A DNA stretch of 64,000 bases, from assembly GCF_001691555.1 (NCBI RefSeq), contig NZ_MAYN01000001.1:62001-126000 (forward strand), given 5' to 3'. A model generated the notes under the pieces. That model searched no databases. It was not told the DNA's origin and saw only the letters and a program-made list of their open reading frames with translations. A program made the translations under genes and the position numbers. The number at the start of each line of letters is the position of its first letter. The stretch's first letter is position 1. Below, in pieces: positions 45,525-54,374 of this stretch. Origin of the DNA: Pantoea eucrina. Lineage in GTDB: Bacteria; Pseudomonadota; Gammaproteobacteria; Enterobacterales; Enterobacteriaceae.

Positions 45525-46346
45525 ATGACCGGTAAACTAAGCAGCGACCGCCTCTGTATTAATCGCAAAATTGCCCCCGCCCTGAGCATCAGTGAATTTT
45601 TCGCGCTGGTGGCAAAGCTGGGGCTGCACAAGGTTGAACTCCGCAACGATATGAAAAGCGGCAGCGTGACCGACAATCTCGGCGGCGCACAGGTCAGCGC
45701 GCTGGCCCGTGAGCATGCCCTGACTATCGAAACCATCAATGCCGTTTATCCGTTTAATCAGCTCAGTGATGAGGTGCTGGAAAAGACCCGTAGCCTGCTG
45801 AAAGACGCTGCGGAAAGCGGTGCAAAAGCGCTGGTGCTCTGTCCGCTCAACGATGGTACGCCGGTCAGCGACGCGCAGACTATTGACGCTCTGCAAACCC
45901 TGGCGCCGCTGTTTGCGGAGCAGGGCATTCAGGGACTGGTTGAGCCGCTGGGCTTTCCGCAGAGCTCGCTGCGTTCAGCCGCGCAGGCGCAGCGGCTGAT
46001 TAAACAGGCCGGGGTGCCGTTCAAAATTGTGCTGGATACCTTTCATCACCATCTCTATGAAGGCGCCGAAGCGGACTTTGCCGGACACGTCAATGTTCAT
46101 GAGATTGGTCTGGTTCATCTTTCCGGCGTGACCGATACCCGTCCGGCTGCAGAGCTGACGGATGAAGAGCGCATCATGCTTAGTGCTGATGACAGACTGC
46201 AGACAAAGCAGCAGGTTGCCCGCCTTGAAGAGATGGGTTACCGCGGTATCTATGCGTTTGAACCCTTCTCGTCGGTGATGGAGAACTGGAGCGCTGCAGA
46301 GATTGAGCAGCAGATTCGCAGCAGCATCGACTACCTCAACAGCTAA
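45525..46346 (+). CDS. Xylose-isomerase-like TIM-barrel protein (IolI-type inosose isomerase)
   Basis: 273 residues from the ATG at 45525, with AGGA upstream; an in-frame ATG 11 codons earlier lacks a ribosome site. AP-endonuclease-2/sugar-isomerase fold: [27 protein letters not shown] with a metal Glu, [13 protein letters not shown] with the metal Asp and His, [19 protein letters not shown], and [10 protein letters not shown]. The LDTFHHH and L-T-D-E-E-R blocks resemble Bacillus IolI, 2-keto-myo-inositol isomerase. It lies 25 bases before an inositol-dehydrogenase-like gene. The specific substrate is inferred. Confidence 0.82.
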   Translation: MTGKLSSDRLCINRKIAPALSISEFFALVAKLGLHKVELRNDMKSGSVTDNLGGAQVSALAREHALTIETINAVYPFNQLSDEVLEKTRSLLKDAAESGAKALVLCPLNDGTPVSDAQTIDALQTLAPLFAEQGIQGLVEPLGFPQSSLRSAAQAQRLIKQAGVPFKIVLDTFHHHLYEGAEADFAGHVNVHEIGLVHLSGVTDTRPAAELTDEERIMLSADDRLQTKQQVARLEEMGYRGIYAFEPFSSVMENWSAAEIEQQIRSSIDYLNS

Positions 46347-46371
46347 CCGCGACCGGCTAAGGGAACAGACT

Positions 46372-47382
46372 ATGACACTCAATATTGGCGTAATTGGTAC
46401 CGGTGCAATCGGCCGTGAACATATCCGGCGCTGCAGTCAGGTGCTGCAGAACGCGCGCGTGGTAGCGCTGAATGATATCGATCGCCGTCAGTGCGAAGAA
46501 GTAGCAGCTGCGCTGCAGCTGCAGGCAGAGATCTACGACAGCGCGCACGACCTGATCAATGCGCCCGACGTACAGGCCGTGCTGGTGACCTCCTGGGGAC
46601 CGACACATGAAGAGTTTGTGCTGGCCGCAATCAAAGCAGGCAAGGCTGTGTTTTGTGAAAAACCGCTGGCGGTCACAGCGCAGGGCTGCATGAATATTGT
46701 TGAAGCGGAGATGGCCGGCGGTAAAAAACGCGTGCAGGTCGGCTTTATGCGCCCGTATGACAGCGGGTATCGTGCGTTAAAGCAGGTGCTGGAGAGCGGT
46801 GAAATTGGCGCGCCGCTGATGCTGCATTGTGCACATCGCAATCCGGAAGTCGGTGACAGTTACACAACAGATATGGCGATTACCGATACGCTGATTCATG
46901 AGCTGGATGTGCTGCGCTGGTTACTGAATGACGATTACGTCAGCGCACAGGTGATCTGGCCACGCAAAACGCGCCACGCCAGTTCACATCTGAAAGATCC
47001 GCAGATTGTCCTGCTGGAAACGGCGCAGGGTACACGCATCGACGTTGAAATTTTTGTTAACTGCCAGTACGGCTATGACATTCAGTGTGAAGTGGTGGGA
47101 GAAAGCGGCATTGCCCGGCTGCCGGAACCGATGGCGGTACAGACGCGCAGTAACGCATCGCTCTCTGTGGCCATTCTGACCGACTGGAAAAAGCGCTTTA
47201 TTGATGCTTACGATGTGGAGCTGCAGGCGTTCATTAACAATGTCCTTGCAGACGAGCTGACCGGGCCTTCTGCCTGGGATGGTTATGCGGCGGCGGTGGC
47301 AGCAGACGCCTGCGTCGCGGCGCAAAAGAGTGGTGACATTGTTCCGATTACCATGCCGCTCCGTCCGGCTTTTTATCAGTAA
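46372..47382 (+). CDS. iolG: Gfo/Idh/MocA oxidoreductase, probable myo-inositol 2-dehydrogenase IolG
   Basis: 336 residues, matching IolG length. The start at 46372 follows AAGGGAACAGACT. The NAD(P) Rossmann motif is [16 protein letters not shown] (5-20), then CEKPLA (about 101-106) with the catalytic Lys. [18 protein letters not shown] and [16 protein letters not shown] with the catalytic Asp and His follow. It oxidises myo-inositol to scyllo-inosose. The pair with the IolI-like gene could interconvert inosose isomers; no other iol genes are here. Confidence 0.85.
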   Translation: MTLNIGVIGTGAIGREHIRRCSQVLQNARVVALNDIDRRQCEEVAAALQLQAEIYDSAHDLINAPDVQAVLVTSWGPTHEEFVLAAIKAGKAVFCEKPLAVTAQGCMNIVEAEMAGGKKRVQVGFMRPYDSGYRALKQVLESGEIGAPLMLHCAHRNPEVGDSYTTDMAITDTLIHELDVLRWLLNDDYVSAQVIWPRKTRHASSHLKDPQIVLLETAQGTRIDVEIFVNCQYGYDIQCEVVGESGIARLPEPMAVQTRSNASLSVAILTDWKKRFIDAYDVELQAFINNVLADELTGPSAWDGYAAAVAADACVAAQKSGDIVPITMPLRPAFYQ

Positions 47383-47427
47383 TCCTGCCTAATCTGCGCG
47401 CCTGGCTTACGGGCGCGTTACTGTCAT

Positions 47428-47458
47428 CGCCTGATTACAGGCGCCGCAATCTTTTTTT
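47428..47458 (+). terminator. Possible terminator after iolG
   Basis: CGCCTG/CAGGCG hairpin, then an 8-base gap and seven T. The gap makes it less than ideal. Confidence 0.4.
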
Positions 47459-47463
47459 CGCTT

Positions 47464-47484
47464 TGTGCTCTACATACTAGTACA
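47464..47484 (+). promoter_or_regulatory. Candidate TrpR operator of mtr
   Basis: TGTGCTC-TACA-TACTAGTACA contains ACTAGTAC, an exact right half-site of the TrpR consensus, and a poorer left half. It lies 45 bases before the permease start; mtr is a known TrpR target in E. coli. Confidence 0.45.
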
Positions 47485-47528
47485 TGATGTGTATCATCCC
47501 GCCTTTGCTAATTTTCTGAGTCGTTTGA

Positions 47529-48767
47529 ATGTCAGTACCTCAACTCACGTCGCGCCAGCCCTCAGTCTGGTGGGGCGCTATGATCATCTGTGGCACCGTC
47601 GTGGGTGCCGGCATGTTTACGCTACCCGTTGTTATGGCAGGAAGCTGGTTTGGCTGGGGCGTGCTGCTGCTGTTTATCAGCTGGGGCGCTATGCTGCTCT
47701 CCGGTCTGCTGTTTATGCGGGTCAGCCTGCATTATGCAGCCGGGGAAGGCTATGACACCCTTGTACGCGATCTGCTGGGACGCGGCTGGGCGATACTTAA
47801 CGGTTTAAGCATCCTGTTTGTACTGGGGATTCTGACTTACGCCTATATTTCCGCCAGCGGTCCGGTCTATCAGCACTCCCTCAGTCAGCTGGGCGTACCG
47901 CTCACAACGGCCGGTGCAAAAATTGCGCTGACGCTGCTGGTTGCAGTGGTGGTGTTGCTTGGTACGCGTGGCGTGAGCCGGCTGATGACCTTCTGCGTGG
48001 TGGCAAAAATTGCACTGCTTATTTTGTTATTTGGCGGACTGCTGATGCAGGTTGACAGCGGCTCGCTGCTGCAGCCAGCGCCAGAAGGAAGCGCGTACTG
48101 GCCCTATGCGTTTGGCGTGCTGCCGTTCTGCCTGGCGTCTTTCGGGTATCACGGTAACATCACCGGTCTGGTCAGCTATTACCAGCGCGACCGTCGCAGG
48201 ATCGCGCGTGCCCTGCTGCTCGGGACGCTGATATCGCTGGCGCTCTACCTGTTCTGGATCGTCAGTACGATGGGTAATCTGCCGCGCAGCGCGTTTCCGG
48301 CTATTGTTGCGCAGGGCGGTGACATCGCCGCGCTGATGGCGGCCTTAGGTACTCATCTGCAGGTGCCGGCATTAAGCCTGATGTTGTCGCTCTTCTCTCA
48401 TTTTGCGGTTATCGCGTCGTTTCTTGGCGTCACGGCAGGATTGTTCGACTTTGTTGCCGACCGGATGGGATGGGGAGATACACCCGGAGCACGGGTAAAA
48501 ACGGCGCTGCTGACGTTTCTGCCGCCGCTGCTGGCCTCCATTCTCTGGCCACACGGGTTCGTGGCGGCTATTGGTTACGCCGGTCTGTTTGCAACCCTGT
48601 GGGCAGTTCTGATCCCGGCCTTGCTGGCGTGGCGGGCAGGGCAGCGCTTCACCACGCATGAAAAATCTCCGCTGGCGATTACGCTGGTGGTACTGTTTGG
48701 TGTGCTGAACATCGCCGCGTGGCTGCTGAGCTGGCTGGACTGGCTGCCGTTATTTGGCGCGAGCTGA
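47529..48767 (+). CDS. mtr: Tryptophan-specific permease, Mtr/TnaB type
   Basis: 412 residues with 11 transmembrane helices, hydroxy/aromatic amino acid permease family. IICGTVVGAGMFTLPVVMAGSWF (about 18-40), ILTYAYISASGPVYQH, LPFCLASFGYHGNITGLVSYY and FAVIASFLGVTAGLFDFVADRMGW all parallel E. coli Mtr as I recall it. It imports tryptophan by proton symport. TnaB is the close alternative; there is no tnaA here, and a TrpR-like site favours Mtr. Confidence 0.85.
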   Translation: MSVPQLTSRQPSVWWGAMIICGTVVGAGMFTLPVVMAGSWFGWGVLLLFISWGAMLLSGLLFMRVSLHYAAGEGYDTLVRDLLGRGWAILNGLSILFVLGILTYAYISASGPVYQHSLSQLGVPLTTAGAKIALTLLVAVVVLLGTRGVSRLMTFCVVAKIALLILLFGGLLMQVDSGSLLQPAPEGSAYWPYAFGVLPFCLASFGYHGNITGLVSYYQRDRRRIARALLLGTLISLALYLFWIVSTMGNLPRSAFPAIVAQGGDIAALMAALGTHLQVPALSLMLSLFSHFAVIASFLGVTAGLFDFVADRMGWGDTPGARVKTALLTFLPPLLASILWPHGFVAAIGYAGLFATLWAVLIPALLAWRAGQRFTTHEKSPLAITLVVLFGVLNIAAWLLSWLDWLPLFGAS

Positions 48768-48773
48768 AATGAG

Positions 48774-48802
48774 AACGCGCTGGTCTGAAGCCAGCGCGTT
48801 TT
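48774..48802 (+). terminator. Intrinsic terminator of mtr
   Basis: Perfect 10-bp stem AACGCGCTGG/CCAGCGCGTT with a 7-base loop and TTTT, located between the convergent mtr and hiuH ends. Confidence 0.78.
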
Positions 48803-48807
48803 GAATA

Positions 48808-49221
48808 TCAGTTACCGCGATAGGTTGAGTAACCATACTGGCTCAGCAACAGCGGGATATGGTAATGCTGATCGGTTTTTTCCAGGTTAAATATCACCGG
48901 AATTTCCGGAAAGAAAGTCTGCTGATTAACCGACTTATAGTACTCCCCGGTTTTGAACACCACACGATAAATACCTGACTGCGCCATTTTATCTTTTGGA
49001 TAAAGTGCCGGGATCCGCCCCTGCGCATCCGTGGTGGCTTCCGCCAGCTCTGTCCAGTTATCGCCTGCTTTCTGATCCAGCTCCACTTTTACACCCGCAG
49101 TAGGGATACCGGTTTGCAGATTAAGCACGTGCACGCTGACCGGATTTTTCATGGTATCAGCGGCGGCGACGCCAGCAGTGCAAAGTAATACAGCAGAAAG
49201 CAGAAGGTGTTGAGGTTTCAT
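48808..49221 (-). CDS. hiuH: Exported 5-hydroxyisourate hydrolase (transthyretin-like)
   Basis: 137 residues. Signal peptide cleaved near GVAAA-DT (21). The transthyretin-like domain has PVSVHVLNLQTGIPTAGVKVEL with the active-site His, ATTDAQGRIPALY with the Arg, and HYHIPLLLSQYGYSTYRGN with His and the terminal motif. The usual C-terminus is YRGS; here the Ser is Asn. It hydrolyses 5-hydroxyisourate in urate breakdown. The periplasmic form matches enterobacterial HiuH (YedX). No urate oxidase or OHCU decarboxylase is adjacent. Confidence 0.92.
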   Translation of the reverse strand: MKPQHLLLSAVLLCTAGVAAADTMKNPVSVHVLNLQTGIPTAGVKVELDQKAGDNWTELAEATTDAQGRIPALYPKDKMAQSGIYRVVFKTGEYYKSVNQQTFFPEIPVIFNLEKTDQHYHIPLLLSQYGYSTYRGN

Positions 49222-49348
49222 TTCATCGTCCTTTAATGTGAATGCGTGAAATGAAGCATAAAGGTTAAAGGCCGGAGCGCCTTACTCTGGCCGCAATCTG
49301 TGAAATTTCCCAGAAAGCAGCGGCAGGCGGGCAGCCTGCCGCAACGGA

Positions 49349-50452
49349 TTATTTACCGTTCTGTACCAGGGTGCCTTTCAGGCCGTGCGGCTCTGAACGC
49401 AAATATTGCGGCGGGGCTTTGACGGTAGCGCCCAGTTCAGCGGCGGCGTGCCACGGCCAGTGCGGATCCCAGAGCATACCGCGTGCCAGCGCGATCAGGT
49501 CCGTATCGCCGGTATGCAGGGCCTGTTCTGCCTGCTGCGGATCGGTTATCAGTCCGACGCCAATTACCGGGATATCCACTACTTTACGGATATCGCGCGC
49601 AAACGAGAGCTGGTAGCCTGGGCCGATATCGATCTCCTGATCGGGTGACAGCCCGCCGCTTGAGACATGAATATACGCACAGCCTGCGGCGGCCAGCTGC
49701 TGGCTGAACGCAATAGACTGCTCATTATCCCAGCCGCCGGTTACCCAGTCAGTGGCTGAAATACGCACGCCCACCGGCACTGAGTCTGGCAGGGCATCAC
49801 GTATCGCCTGAAAGACCTCCAGCGGATAGCGCATGCGGTTTTCCAGCGATCCGCCATACTCATCATCGCGCTTATTACTGAGCGGTGAAAGAAACTGATG
49901 CAGCAGATAACCATGAGCGGCATGCAGTTCAACCAGTTCAATTCCGATGCGCACCGCGCGCTGTGCGCTATCAACAAAGGCCTGCTTCAGACGCATCAGT
50001 TCTTCTTTACTCAGGGCATGTGGCGCCTGTTCACCCGACTGATAAGCCTCGGCGGAAGGTGCCACCGTCTGCCAGCCTCCCTGTTGCGCAGAGATCTGCT
50101 CGCCGCCTTCCCAGGGTACGGCACAGGAGGCTTTGCGCCCTGCGTGACCCAGCTGAATACCTATCGGCAATGTGGCCCATGGACGGATATCCTTCACCAC
50201 GCTGGCCAGCGCAGCTTCGGTCTCATCGTCCCATAATCCCAGATCGCCCGGTGATATGCGGCCGATATCCTCAACGGCTGTTGCTTCGATAATCAGCAGG
50301 CCGGCACCGGAGAGGGCGAGCTGCCCCAGATGGATACGGTGCCAGGCAGTAGCTTTACCCGCCTCAGCGGAGTACTGACACATCGGCGCAATAATAATGC
50401 GGTTCTCCAGCGAGAGCTGTCCCAGTTTTGTGGCGCTAAATAACAGACTCAT
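49349..50452 (-). CDS. Old Yellow Enzyme, YqjM/XenA-type NADPH:flavin oxidoreductase
   Basis: 367-residue FMN-binding TIM barrel. APMCQYSAEAGKATAWHRIHLGQ (about 22-44) carries the Cys that marks the YqjM subgroup. IQLGHAGRKASCAVPWEGG, ELHAAHGYLLHQFLSPLSNKR with the His pair that binds the enone oxygen, YGGSLENRMRYPLEV and LIALARGMLWDPHW follow. It reduces activated C=C bonds of enones and detoxifies electrophiles. It stands alone; its natural substrate is unknown. Confidence 0.93.
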   Translation of the reverse strand: MSLLFSATKLGQLSLENRIIIAPMCQYSAEAGKATAWHRIHLGQLALSGAGLLIIEATAVEDIGRISPGDLGLWDDETEAALASVVKDIRPWATLPIGIQLGHAGRKASCAVPWEGGEQISAQQGGWQTVAPSAEAYQSGEQAPHALSKEELMRLKQAFVDSAQRAVRIGIELVELHAAHGYLLHQFLSPLSNKRDDEYGGSLENRMRYPLEVFQAIRDALPDSVPVGVRISATDWVTGGWDNEQSIAFSQQLAAAGCAYIHVSSGGLSPDQEIDIGPGYQLSFARDIRKVVDIPVIGVGLITDPQQAEQALHTGDTDLIALARGMLWDPHWPWHAAAELGATVKAPPQYLRSEPHGLKGTLVQNGK

Positions 50453-50796
50453 CTTAACCTCATGTTTTCAGGGGATCTCAGGTGAAGTAAGTGTAGATGG
50501 TCATGAGCAAACGGAGGTTACGCGATGCAGGGATTCTGTTTCTAAGCGTTAAAGCGGGAAAAACTACATCCTAGTTACAACATACTTATTCAATTTAACT
50601 ATTTTACATGAGACCACAGCAATCGTATCGCCTGACAGGAACACAGATGGGCGCTAAACGAAGGCTTACATCTGAACGAGCAGAGCTAACGATATACAGC
50701 GGCATCCTGCGGATCCGGCCAGAAACGCTGGCCATAATGACACCGGGCGCGGATGGCAGGGCAATGCTGGTTTACTCCTGACAGCAATCCGGTCTT
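50453..50796. other. Intergenic region at the island boundary
   Basis: 344 bases between the OYE start and the methyltransferase stop. It presumably holds the OYE promoter. No hairpin with a T-tract, repeat, att-like duplication or ORF with a ribosome site was recognised. Confidence 0.4.
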
Positions 50797-51639
50797 TTAT
50801 GTTGCTTGCAATAAGTAGTATTGGAAAAAACCGGCAAAGCGTTCGCTGTAACCGCTTGTCATCTTAAGAGCAATGTTTTTGCCCCTTACATAGTCAGCAA
50901 TATCAATATTTACAGGGGTATGGCCAAAGATAATTACGTAACCTTTCCTGTTAAGCAGCGTAATCAGCTTATCAATAACAGGGGCTGTCTGATCGTGTCT
51001 TATCACTTCATGATTAGCAAAGCGGCAAAAAATGATATCGAACCTGGTACGGTCACTGGTTTGCATAAAGTCGCTGTGTACAACATGCGGAAGCTGCTGC
51101 CTGGCTTTTACAACCATTTTTTCAGCACGATCTGCAGCAAAATAGTTTAGCCGGGGAAGTTGCTGTTTTAATGAGGCAAGAAATGCTCCGGTAGAGCAGG
51201 CGGGGTCAAACACACGGCACCCCGGAAAAGCGATATCCTGAAGCAATTTCAGAGTATGTACCCGGAAATGCGCTTCCTGCCTGTCCAGCTTCTCCGGCGT
51301 ATCAGCCATCTGGTTCCAGAATGATTCCGGGCATATAGCCTCATTACCCTGGTCATCCAGCGGCGGCCACGGAAAGTGAATATTATAATCCGGGCAGGCG
51401 GGGAGTAATTTTTCACGCCACGCCGGATCGTCCGGCACTCTGATGCCAAGGGTTATTTCATCTTTAGTTTCATCCAGCGAAATGAGTATGCCGCGTATCA
51501 TCCCGGGAAGAATGATGCTATAGGCAGTGTCGTGAATAAATGGCGTCCGTATGCCGGCAAAAAGTGATTCCTTTGTTGTCATGATAAAAATATCATGCCG
51601 CTCGCGATTCGGGACCCGAATGTAGATTATTTTACGCAT
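50797..51639 (-). CDS. Class I SAM-dependent methyltransferase of the YcaO island
   Basis: 280 residues. The SAM-binding core (about 140-250) has CRVFDPACSTGAFLASLKQQL (motif I, D-x-A-x-x-T-G), NYFAADRAEKMVVKARQQL (motif II acidic residue), VVHSDFMQ and FDIIFCRFANHEVI. The first 130 residues are unlike common methyltransferases and may recognise the substrate. The ATG has AGGA 6 bases upstream and lies inside the YcaO gene's end (13-base overlap), so they are translationally coupled. It probably methylates the peptide or YcaO product. Its AT-richer composition than the flanks suggests transfer. Confidence 0.8.
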   Translation of the reverse strand: MRKIIYIRVPNRERHDIFIMTTKESLFAGIRTPFIHDTAYSIILPGMIRGILISLDETKDEITLGIRVPDDPAWREKLLPACPDYNIHFPWPPLDDQGNEAICPESFWNQMADTPEKLDRQEAHFRVHTLKLLQDIAFPGCRVFDPACSTGAFLASLKQQLPRLNYFAADRAEKMVVKARQQLPHVVHSDFMQTSDRTRFDIIFCRFANHEVIRHDQTAPVIDKLITLLNRKGYVIIFGHTPVNIDIADYVRGKNIALKMTSGYSERFAGFFQYYLLQAT

Positions 51640-52838
51640 GTCTGATCCTGATCATTCCGGCAGGGAATAACGACGTTACCTAATGTGACCAGGGCGAATC
51701 GCTCCATACCAGGCATGACGGCGCAGGCCAGTGACACGCCGGCAGGATCGCTGTCTATCTCTTTAAGCCATACAGGCAACCCGGCCATTTCGCACATTGT
51801 TGTCAGGCAGTGAAGGTGCTCTTGCAGATTCAGTTCAACGCGTTTCTGAGGCAGGTCAACGCTGACGGAAGCGAAGCTGCTAAAATCGGCAACAAGGCTG
51901 CGATATAATTTTTTATGCTTTCTCAGGTTTTGCTGGTGTTTTTCCAGCTCCTCAGTGAAGTAAGTGAAATTATCGGCCAGTTTATGCAGCTGGACCAGTT
52001 CTTTGATAGCCCTGGCAACCGCATGGTCGGCATAAAGTGAACAGCCAGCGCCGTAGATGTTTATCCCCATGCGTGGCTTACTCTTACAGTAAGCAAGATA
52101 AACAGGAGGCAGTGACGGTTCTGAAGCATCAATAATTTTAATTTCATCCTCTAAGGCAGACTGAGCATCATTGAATATTTTTTCAGATGCAGGGGGCAGT
52201 GAGTCCGTATTAACCAGTCGGATCTCTTTTTGTGTACCGTAGAAAAACGTTTTTGCCAGCAGGAGACCTGTGCAGTGCCGCTCTATTATTTCCCCGATGG
52301 CGTGAATCGCTGCTTCAGTAAAACCATAACCCGCAGCGATACCTGCATTACTGGTATAGCGTCGCGCTGCGCTATAGTCTGTAGTGTCTCCCTGAATGAT
52401 ATGGCTGAAATATTCGCAATTCGTTAAAAAAAGAGGCCAGAGCAGTGACGCACTACCCTTTTTATCTGTAAATTCCACTGCTGCAATTTTGGCGGGTAAT
52501 GATTTCGCAAGAATAGGTAATGGCAATATCCCGCGAAGTTCTGCCTGCTGAATGACTGACTTGAAGGGATATAACCTGCTTTTCTCTCTGAGTGCCGGAA
52601 AGCTTCTGTAATGTTCATAAGCTTCATAGAGTGCACCAACGCTGGCTTCCTCTGCATAGCCTTTACCGCAGCCAGCGATCGGTCTGGTGTTACTCCCCTT
52701 ATTTAACAGTGTAACCGTAGCTGAAAGCGTATTGCCAAAGTTGTCATTTTTGATCTGTATATTCTGGCGGGAAAAATAACGTTCTATCGCTTTTCTTGAC
52801 CTGGTAAGGGTGACAGATCTTTCAGGCAGGATAATCAT
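51627..52838 (-). CDS. YcaO-domain ATP-dependent peptide-backbone-modifying enzyme
   Basis: 403 residues from the ATG at 52838 (TGGA 8-9 bases upstream); a longer frame to 52910 would run into the peptide gene. YcaO landmarks: IAGCGKGYAEEASVGALYEAYEHY, and SNAGIAAGYGFTEAAIHAIGEIIERH, which matches the S-x-G-x-A-x-G...E-A...E-x-x-E-R ATP/Mg site. The C-terminus ends RNDQDQTCVK, without the PxPxP tail of azoline-forming YcaOs. No E1-like, ocin-ThiF, dehydrogenase or TfuA partner is nearby, so the modification could be an azoline, thioamide or something else. A hairpin separates it from the upstream small peptide. Confidence 0.87.
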   Translation of the reverse strand: MIILPERSVTLTRSRKAIERYFSRQNIQIKNDNFGNTLSATVTLLNKGSNTRPIAGCGKGYAEEASVGALYEAYEHYRSFPALREKSRLYPFKSVIQQAELRGILPLPILAKSLPAKIAAVEFTDKKGSASLLWPLFLTNCEYFSHIIQGDTTDYSAARRYTSNAGIAAGYGFTEAAIHAIGEIIERHCTGLLLAKTFFYGTQKEIRLVNTDSLPPASEKIFNDAQSALEDEIKIIDASEPSLPPVYLAYCKSKPRMGINIYGAGCSLYADHAVARAIKELVQLHKLADNFTYFTEELEKHQQNLRKHKKLYRSLVADFSSFASVSVDLPQKRVELNLQEHLHCLTTMCEMAGLPVWLKEIDSDPAGVSLACAVMPGMERFALVTLGNVVIPCRNDQDQTCVK

Positions 52839-52856
52839 GATAAATGTCCATATTAA

Positions 52857-52878
52857 AGCGGCACAATAATGTGCCGCT
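52857..52878 (-). terminator. Hairpin attenuator between peptide gene and YcaO gene
   Basis: Perfect 8-bp stem AGCGGCAC/GTGCCGCT with a 6-base loop, followed on the minus strand by TTTAATAT. It lies 6 bases after the peptide stop. Partial terminators here are common in RiPP operons and keep precursor mRNA in excess. Confidence 0.6.
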
Positions 52879-52884
52879 GAAAGG

Positions 52885-53016
52885 TTAGTCTTCAGACTGA
52901 CTCTCTTCATCCGTCTGTGAGACGGATGCTAATACTTCCTGTTCTTCAATAGTGAGTACAGCTTTGTTTGCATTTTCACTATTGCTGTTGCTGATGCCTG
53001 AGTTTAAATATCCCAT
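52885..53016 (-). CDS. 43-residue candidate RiPP precursor peptide
   Basis: Starts MGYLNSGISNSNSENANK, then AVLTIEEQEVLASVSQ, and ends with an acidic TDEESQSED tail. It has nine Ser, two Thr and no Cys. The second of two ATGs (53016) is 8 bases from AAAGGA; the first (53022) is too close. It is the first gene of a unit with the YcaO and methyltransferase, behind an attenuator hairpin, which is a typical precursor position. The middle helix-like LTIEEQEVLA could be the recognition segment and the Ser-rich N-terminus or C-terminus the modified core. I recognise no known RiPP family. Confidence 0.62.
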   Translation of the reverse strand: MGYLNSGISNSNSENANKAVLTIEEQEVLASVSQTDEESQSED

Positions 53017-53124
53017 GTTCATATTCCTTTATTAATAAACCGCCGATTGCGGTATAAATATATTTAATTTATGAGAATTTTAAATTCAAATCGCAAATAA
53101 TAAATATGTGCGCCAGATCAAAGT

Positions 53125-53313
53125 ATGTTTATTGAAGGTTTTTGCTATTTTATTAGTGTTTCTTGCGCATATATTGATCTGAAATTGTCTGATTACCGAA
53201 AAACCAAACCATCTCTTTTAAAAACGTTTTCTGACTGGTTGATAGTTAAGGAAATATCAGAAGCTGTAATTATGCTGGCATCCGTATATTTTATTAAAAA
53301 GTTTCCTGATTAA
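53125..53313 (+). CDS. Doubtful 62-residue membrane protein divergent from the peptide gene
   Basis: ATG at 53125 with no clear ribosome site. Two hydrophobic stretches (FIEGFCYFISVSCAYI at 2-17 and AVIMLASVYFI near 47-57) flank a basic middle. If real, a small membrane protein next to a peptide cluster could be an immunity factor. It could equally be chance in AT-rich DNA. Confidence 0.28.
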   Translation: MFIEGFCYFISVSCAYIDLKLSDYRKTKPSLLKTFSDWLIVKEISEAVIMLASVYFIKKFPD

Positions 53314-53391
53314 GTTGCATAAATCAATCATCTCTAAGTCTGATACAAGGAAATATATTGGGATAAAATCTGTTGTTTTGCCTTTCTCACC

Positions 53392-53417
53392 AAAAAAAAG
53401 ACGGCCCTGAGGCCGTC
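53392..53417 (-). terminator. Intrinsic terminator of malEFG
   Basis: GACGGCC/GGCCGTC with a CTGA loop, followed on the minus strand by eight T. A second hairpin (GCCCC...GGGGC, about 53422-53448) lies between it and malG. Confidence 0.88.
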
Positions 53418-53474
53418 AAACGCCCCAGTGGTGGTTAAACACCGGGGCAGCGAGGTCACACAATGATGAAGAGG

Positions 53475-54365
53475 TTAGCCTTTGACGCCGCCTGCTGTCA
53501 GGCCGCTGACCAGCCAGCGCTGTGCCAGCAGGAACACCAGCGTGATAGGAATGGCAGACAACACCGCGGCGGCGGCAAAGTCGCCCCAGAGGTAATTCTG
53601 TGGGTTTAAATATTGCTGCATGCCAACAGCCAGCGTATAGCTGTTAACGTCCCGTAACAGTAACGAGGCAACCGGCACTTCGGTCACTGCGGCGATAAAG
53701 GCCAGAATAAACACCACGGCCAGAATCGGCACTGACAGCGGCAGCAGCACCAGACGAAACGCCTGCCACGGTGTGGCACCATCCAGCGCAGCCGCTTCTT
53801 CCAGCGAGCCGTCAATCGTTTCAAAATAGCCCTTAATGGTCCAGACATGCAGCGCAATGCCCCCCAGATAGGCAAAGATTACGCCGCCGTGCGTATTGAG
53901 GCCGAGGAAGGGGATATACTGTCCCAGCCGGTCAAACAGCGCATACAGCGCCACCAGCGACAGCACCGCCGGGAACATCTGAAAGATCAGCATCCCTTTC
54001 AGCAAGGTTGCGCGGCCGGCAAAACGCATGCGGGCAAAAGCGTAGGCGCAGGTGGTGGATAACGTGACGATACCCAGCGCGCTAATCGCCGCGATTTTCA
54101 CTGAATTCCACAGCCAAAGCAGTACCGGGAAGGGCGGCGGCGTAACGCTGCCATCTGCATGGGTAACGCTGAAGCCCAGTGCCAGTTTCCAGTGCTCCCA
54201 GGAGATCTGATCCGGGATCAGCGATCCGGTTGCAAAATTGCCGGAACGCAGTGAAATAGCGACCACCATCAGCAGCGGAAACAGGATGCCGGCAATAAAA
54301 ACCAGCAGCAGCAGATGCGTCAGCAGCAAACGAAGCTTTTGCGATTTGGGTTGAACCATTGCCAT
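53475..54365 (-). CDS. malG: Maltose/maltodextrin ABC transporter permease MalG
   Basis: 296 residues, the E. coli length, with six transmembrane helices. The start [20 protein letters not shown] and [21 protein letters not shown] match MalG. The EAA loop is [24 protein letters not shown] (about 190-213), which docks into MalK. It ends GLTAGGVKG, as in E. coli, where that tail reaches into MalK. Last gene of malEFG; it begins 9 bases after malF. Confidence 0.97.
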   Translation of the reverse strand: MAMVQPKSQKLRLLLTHLLLLVFIAGILFPLLMVVAISLRSGNFATGSLIPDQISWEHWKLALGFSVTHADGSVTPPPFPVLLWLWNSVKIAAISALGIVTLSTTCAYAFARMRFAGRATLLKGMLIFQMFPAVLSLVALYALFDRLGQYIPFLGLNTHGGVIFAYLGGIALHVWTIKGYFETIDGSLEEAAALDGATPWQAFRLVLLPLSVPILAVVFILAFIAAVTEVPVASLLLRDVNSYTLAVGMQQYLNPQNYLWGDFAAAAVLSAIPITLVFLLAQRWLVSGLTAGGVKG

Positions 54366-54374
54366 AATTTTTCC

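Larger units (their letters stand above)
53017..53474. other. AT-rich flank of the YcaO island
   Basis: Very AT-rich DNA that holds the presumed promoter of the peptide operon, an ACCGC/GCGGT hairpin at 53039-53053 just upstream of the peptide gene, a doubtful 62-codon ORF on the plus strand, and the malG terminators. Confidence 0.45.
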
